A DNA stretch of 64,000 nt, taken from assembly GCA_016717655.1 (NCBI GenBank), contig JADKFC010000030.1:124001-188000 (forward strand), given 5' to 3'. Within the stretch, counting starts at the first letter, position 1, and each line of letters begins with the position of its first letter. This DNA is from Saprospiraceae bacterium. GTDB taxonomy: Bacteria; Bacteroidota; Bacteroidia; Chitinophagales; Saprospiraceae. The notes under the pieces were generated by a model, which saw nothing but the letters and a program-made list of their open reading frames with translations, was not told the DNA's origin and ran no database searches. The position numbers and the translations under genes are program-made. Of the stretch, positions 62,511 through 64,000 are shown one piece after another.

Positions 62511-63021
62511 CCGATCTTTCTGACCAAATTTTTAACTGATCAGCAGCGGCAGCTCTAAAAGTATCGCCCGCTCCTAAAACGACTGATTTGCCTTTTTTTA
62601 CGAACTGATGGGCCAGTTTTCCAATGGTGGTGGTTTTTCCTACACCATTGACACCTACCACCAATACAATATGAGGTTTATTGGCCTCAGGAAATTCAAA
62701 ATCCTCTACATCATCGGTCTGGTTTTCTTCCAGGATGACCGATATTTCGTCTTTAAGGATTTGATTTAACTCTTCGGTATTGAGGTATTTGTCTCTGGCA
62801 ACACGCTCCTCTAACCTTTCAATGATTTTTACCGTAGTGGAAAGCCCCACGTCTGCGGAGATCAGGATTTGTTCCAGATCATCCAGAAAAGACTCGTCTA
62901 CCTTTGATTTGCCAGCAATGGCCTTGGTGACCTGGCTAAAAAAAGAGGTCTTTGTTTTTTCAAGACCTTTGTTGAGATCTTCTTCCTTTTCCCGGGTAAA
63001 AAACTTTTTAAAAAAACTCAT
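62494..63021 (-). CDS. ftsY: SRP receptor FtsY, N-terminal part
   Basis: This begins MSFFKKFFTREKEEDLNKGL, the short amphipathic membrane-targeting start typical of Bacteroidota FtsY, which lacks a long acidic A domain. The N domain helices follow (FLDDLEQILISADVGLSTTV). G1 is VLVVGVNGVGKTTTIGKLAH and G2 is GAGDTFRAAAADQLKIW. The frame stops after GAQFF because of the extra base in 62496-62502. Confidence 0.94.
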   Translation of the reverse strand: MSFFKKFFTREKEEDLNKGLEKTKTSFFSQVTKAIAGKSKVDESFLDDLEQILISADVGLSTTVKIIERLEERVARDKYLNTEELNQILKDEISVILEENQTDDVEDFEFPEANKPHIVLVVGVNGVGKTTTIGKLAHQFVKKGKSVVLGAGDTFRAAAADQLKIWSERSGAQFF

Positions 63022-63050
63022 GGGTTGTGCGTAGGTTTTAATAAAAACAG

Positions 63051-63080
63051 AAAAAGGGCTTCTCCCAAAGAAAAAGCCCT
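63051..63080 (-). terminator. Terminator between the L28/L33/DUF4295 genes and ftsY
   Basis: On the minus strand AGGGCTT (63080-63074) pairs with AAGCCCT (63061-63055) and is followed by TTTTT. It lies 32 bases after the DUF4295 stop, so ftsY expression needs readthrough or its own promoter. Confidence 0.8.
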
Positions 63081-63111
63081 GATTAATATTTTCACAATAA
63101 TACCAGAGGTA

Positions 63112-63288
63112 TTACTTGTTTTGCTCGAAATAGTCTTTGACTTTGTCTTTGTGAATGATCACTTCTTTGTAAGAATACCTTCCGGTAACCGGATCTTTCA
63201 CACTTCTGACTACTTTAACGAAGTCCCTACCGGAACCTGCGTTGGCAGCCCTTTGCGCAACTTTCGCGTTTTTCGAAACTTTTGCCAT
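63112..63288 (-). CDS. DUF4295 family protein (58 residues)
   Basis: This small basic protein begins MAKVSKNAKVAQRAANAGSG and ends DKVKDYFEQNK. It is the DUF4295 family, found in Bacteroidota between rpmG and ftsY. Its Lys/Arg richness and constant place beside L28 and L33 suggest a ribosome-linked role, which is inference. It starts six bases after rpmG ends. Confidence 0.85.
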   Translation of the reverse strand: MAKVSKNAKVAQRAANAGSGRDFVKVVRSVKDPVTGRYSYKEVIIHKDKVKDYFEQNK

Positions 63289-63294
63289 CTCTCG

Positions 63295-63483
63295 TTATTT
63301 AATTTCTTTGTGAACAGTCATTTTTTTAAGGATTGGATTGTATTTTTTCAATTCCATCCTGTCAGGAGTGTTTTTCCTGTTTTTCTGAGTAACGTACCTG
63401 GATGTTCCTGGCATACCTGATGCTTTGTGCTCTGTGCACTCGAGGATCACCTGGATTCTGTTACCTTTTGATTTCTTTGCCAT
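63295..63483 (-). CDS. rpmG: 50S ribosomal protein L33
   Basis: This 62-residue protein begins AKKSKGNRIQVILECTEHKA and contains RYVTQKNRKNTPDRMELKKY, the L33 signature. Only one Cys remains, so it is the zinc-free form. It sits between rpmB and DUF4295. Confidence 0.96.
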   Translation of the reverse strand: MAKKSKGNRIQVILECTEHKASGMPGTSRYVTQKNRKNTPDRMELKKYNPILKKMTVHKEIK

Positions 63484-63507
63484 CGTAAATCTTCTTTTTT
63501 CCTATGA

Positions 63508-63756
63508 TTATAGTTTCACTCCGGTGTCAACACCTTTGGAGTTCAATTCTTTCAAATAGGCATATAAGCCGAACGTGTCGATGGTCCTCAACGCATGAGT
63601 TGAAACTTTTAATGTTACCCGCCTATCCACTTCAGGAATGTAAAAGCTCTTCTTTTGCAAGTTAGGTTGAAACTTCCTAATTGTCTTTACATTGGAGTGG
63701 GACACCTTATTGCCTTTCATGGCTGATTTTCCCGACAATTGACAAACCTTTGACAT
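63508..63756 (-). CDS. rpmB: 50S ribosomal protein L28
   Basis: This 82-residue protein begins SKVCQLSGKSAMKGNKVSHS and contains TIRKFQPNLQKKSFYIPEVD and VTLKVSTHALRTIDTFGL, typical of the long Bacteroidota L28. It follows tRNA-Arg by about 30 bases on the same strand. Confidence 0.96.
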   Translation of the reverse strand: MSKVCQLSGKSAMKGNKVSHSNVKTIRKFQPNLQKKSFYIPEVDRRVTLKVSTHALRTIDTFGLYAYLKELNSKGVDTGVKL

Positions 63757-63785
63757 TTTAAATAGATTTTCTGTTTTTCTATTAG

Positions 63786-63859
63786 TGACTCCGGAAGGAT
63801 TCGAACCTTCAACCGCCTGATCCGTAGTCAGGTACTCTATCCAATTAAGCTACGGAGCC
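63786..63859 (-). tRNA. tRNA-Arg (anticodon ACG)
   Basis: On the minus strand GGCTCCG (63859-63853) pairs with CGGAGTC (63793-63787) as the acceptor stem with one G-U pair. The anticodon arm is CCTGA-CTACGGA-TCAGG, giving anticodon ACG (Arg, CGU/CGC after A34 editing). The T arm contains GGTTCGAATCC. The 3' CCA is not encoded. It lies upstream of rpmB, probably on the same transcript. Confidence 0.93.
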
Positions 63860-63897
63860 TTAAGCTTTTCCTTCTGAAGCTCTCTCAAAAGAGAGTG

Positions 63898-63928
63898 CAA
63901 AGATAAGCCAAATATTTATTCTGACAAA
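63898..63928 (-). promoter_or_regulatory. Consensus Bacteroidota promoter for tRNA-Arg, rpmB, rpmG and DUF4295
   Basis: On the minus strand TTTG (63928-63925) is followed after exactly 19 bases by TATCTTTG (63905-63898). This is the best match in the window to TTTG-N19-TAnnTTTG, as expected for a strongly expressed stable-RNA and ribosomal unit. Confidence 0.85.
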
Positions 63929-64000
63929 TATTTTATTTAAAAATGCAGTAACATTTAGTTATCAGTCCTTTATGCCCCAAATTTCCTGTTTAACAGGGCC

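Overview
The window reads as chromosomal DNA of a Bacteroidota bacterium, most probably of the Saprospiria lineage. Four kinds of evidence support this. Most transcription units are preceded by the Bacteroidota -7 element TAnnTTTG. Type IX secretion (T9SS) C-terminal sorting domains of both type A and type B are present. There is a TonB-dependent receptor with a carboxypeptidase-regulatory N-terminal domain, and a DUF4295 gene sits between rpmG and ftsY. The very large secreted proteins built from PPC-like, Ig/PKD-like and SprB-like modules resemble those of Saprospiraceae. The lineage is inferred from gene content; no 16S rRNA gene is present.

Layout. Positions 1-13.4 kb hold mostly housekeeping genes: a TPR protein, ribH, rplU-rpmA, a THUMP RNA methyltransferase, a TonB receptor with rpe, pyrG, a TrmH-type methyltransferase, and an operon of an unknown helical protein, a TPR-AAA ATPase, a MATE transporter and a CvfB-like S1 protein. 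Positions 13.4-24.1 kb hold one giant minus-strand adhesin gene of about 3,570 codons. Positions 24.5-30.2 kb hold a two-glycosyltransferase/DUF2461/sirtuin operon, a lipoprotein, ftsE and a glutaminyl cyclase. Positions 30.3-33.4 kb encode a thioredoxin-headed T9SS type A protein. Positions 33.8-40.5 kb hold ffh, mazG, a tiny CxxC membrane protein, rpsO-pnp and der. Positions 40.5-49.4 kb hold two more T9SS type B proteins. Positions 49.4-58.4 kb hold dusB, nudK, nhaD, a nucleoside phosphorylase, a vanadium haloperoxidase lipoprotein and a VWA/MoxR/M23 operon. Positions 58.4-61.8 kb form a phosphate uptake operon (DUF47-PiT-porin). Positions 62.1-63.9 kb hold tRNA-Arg, rpmB, rpmG, DUF4295 and ftsY.

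How the genes work together. The secreted proteins form the clearest functional theme. Four large T9SS clients, a TonB receptor, a porin and a glutaminyl cyclase lie in one window. Several of the predicted mature proteins begin with Gln directly after the signal peptide, which is the substrate form for that cyclase. The phosphate operon combines outer-membrane entry, inner-membrane transport and a PhoU-like regulator.

Sequence quality. About twenty reading-frame breaks are visible, mostly one-base length changes in short homopolymers. They hit single-copy essential genes (rplU, ffh, pnp, der, ftsY), so most are probably consensus errors, not real mutations. Broken genes are therefore described as whole genes with the lesion stated.

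No CRISPR array, insertion sequence, prophage or defence island was seen. The best candidates for something undescribed are the coupled unknown-protein/TPR-AAA pair with a Gln in the Walker B motif (8985-11146), the VWA/MoxR/M23 operon (54950-58363) and the modular architecture of the giant adhesin.
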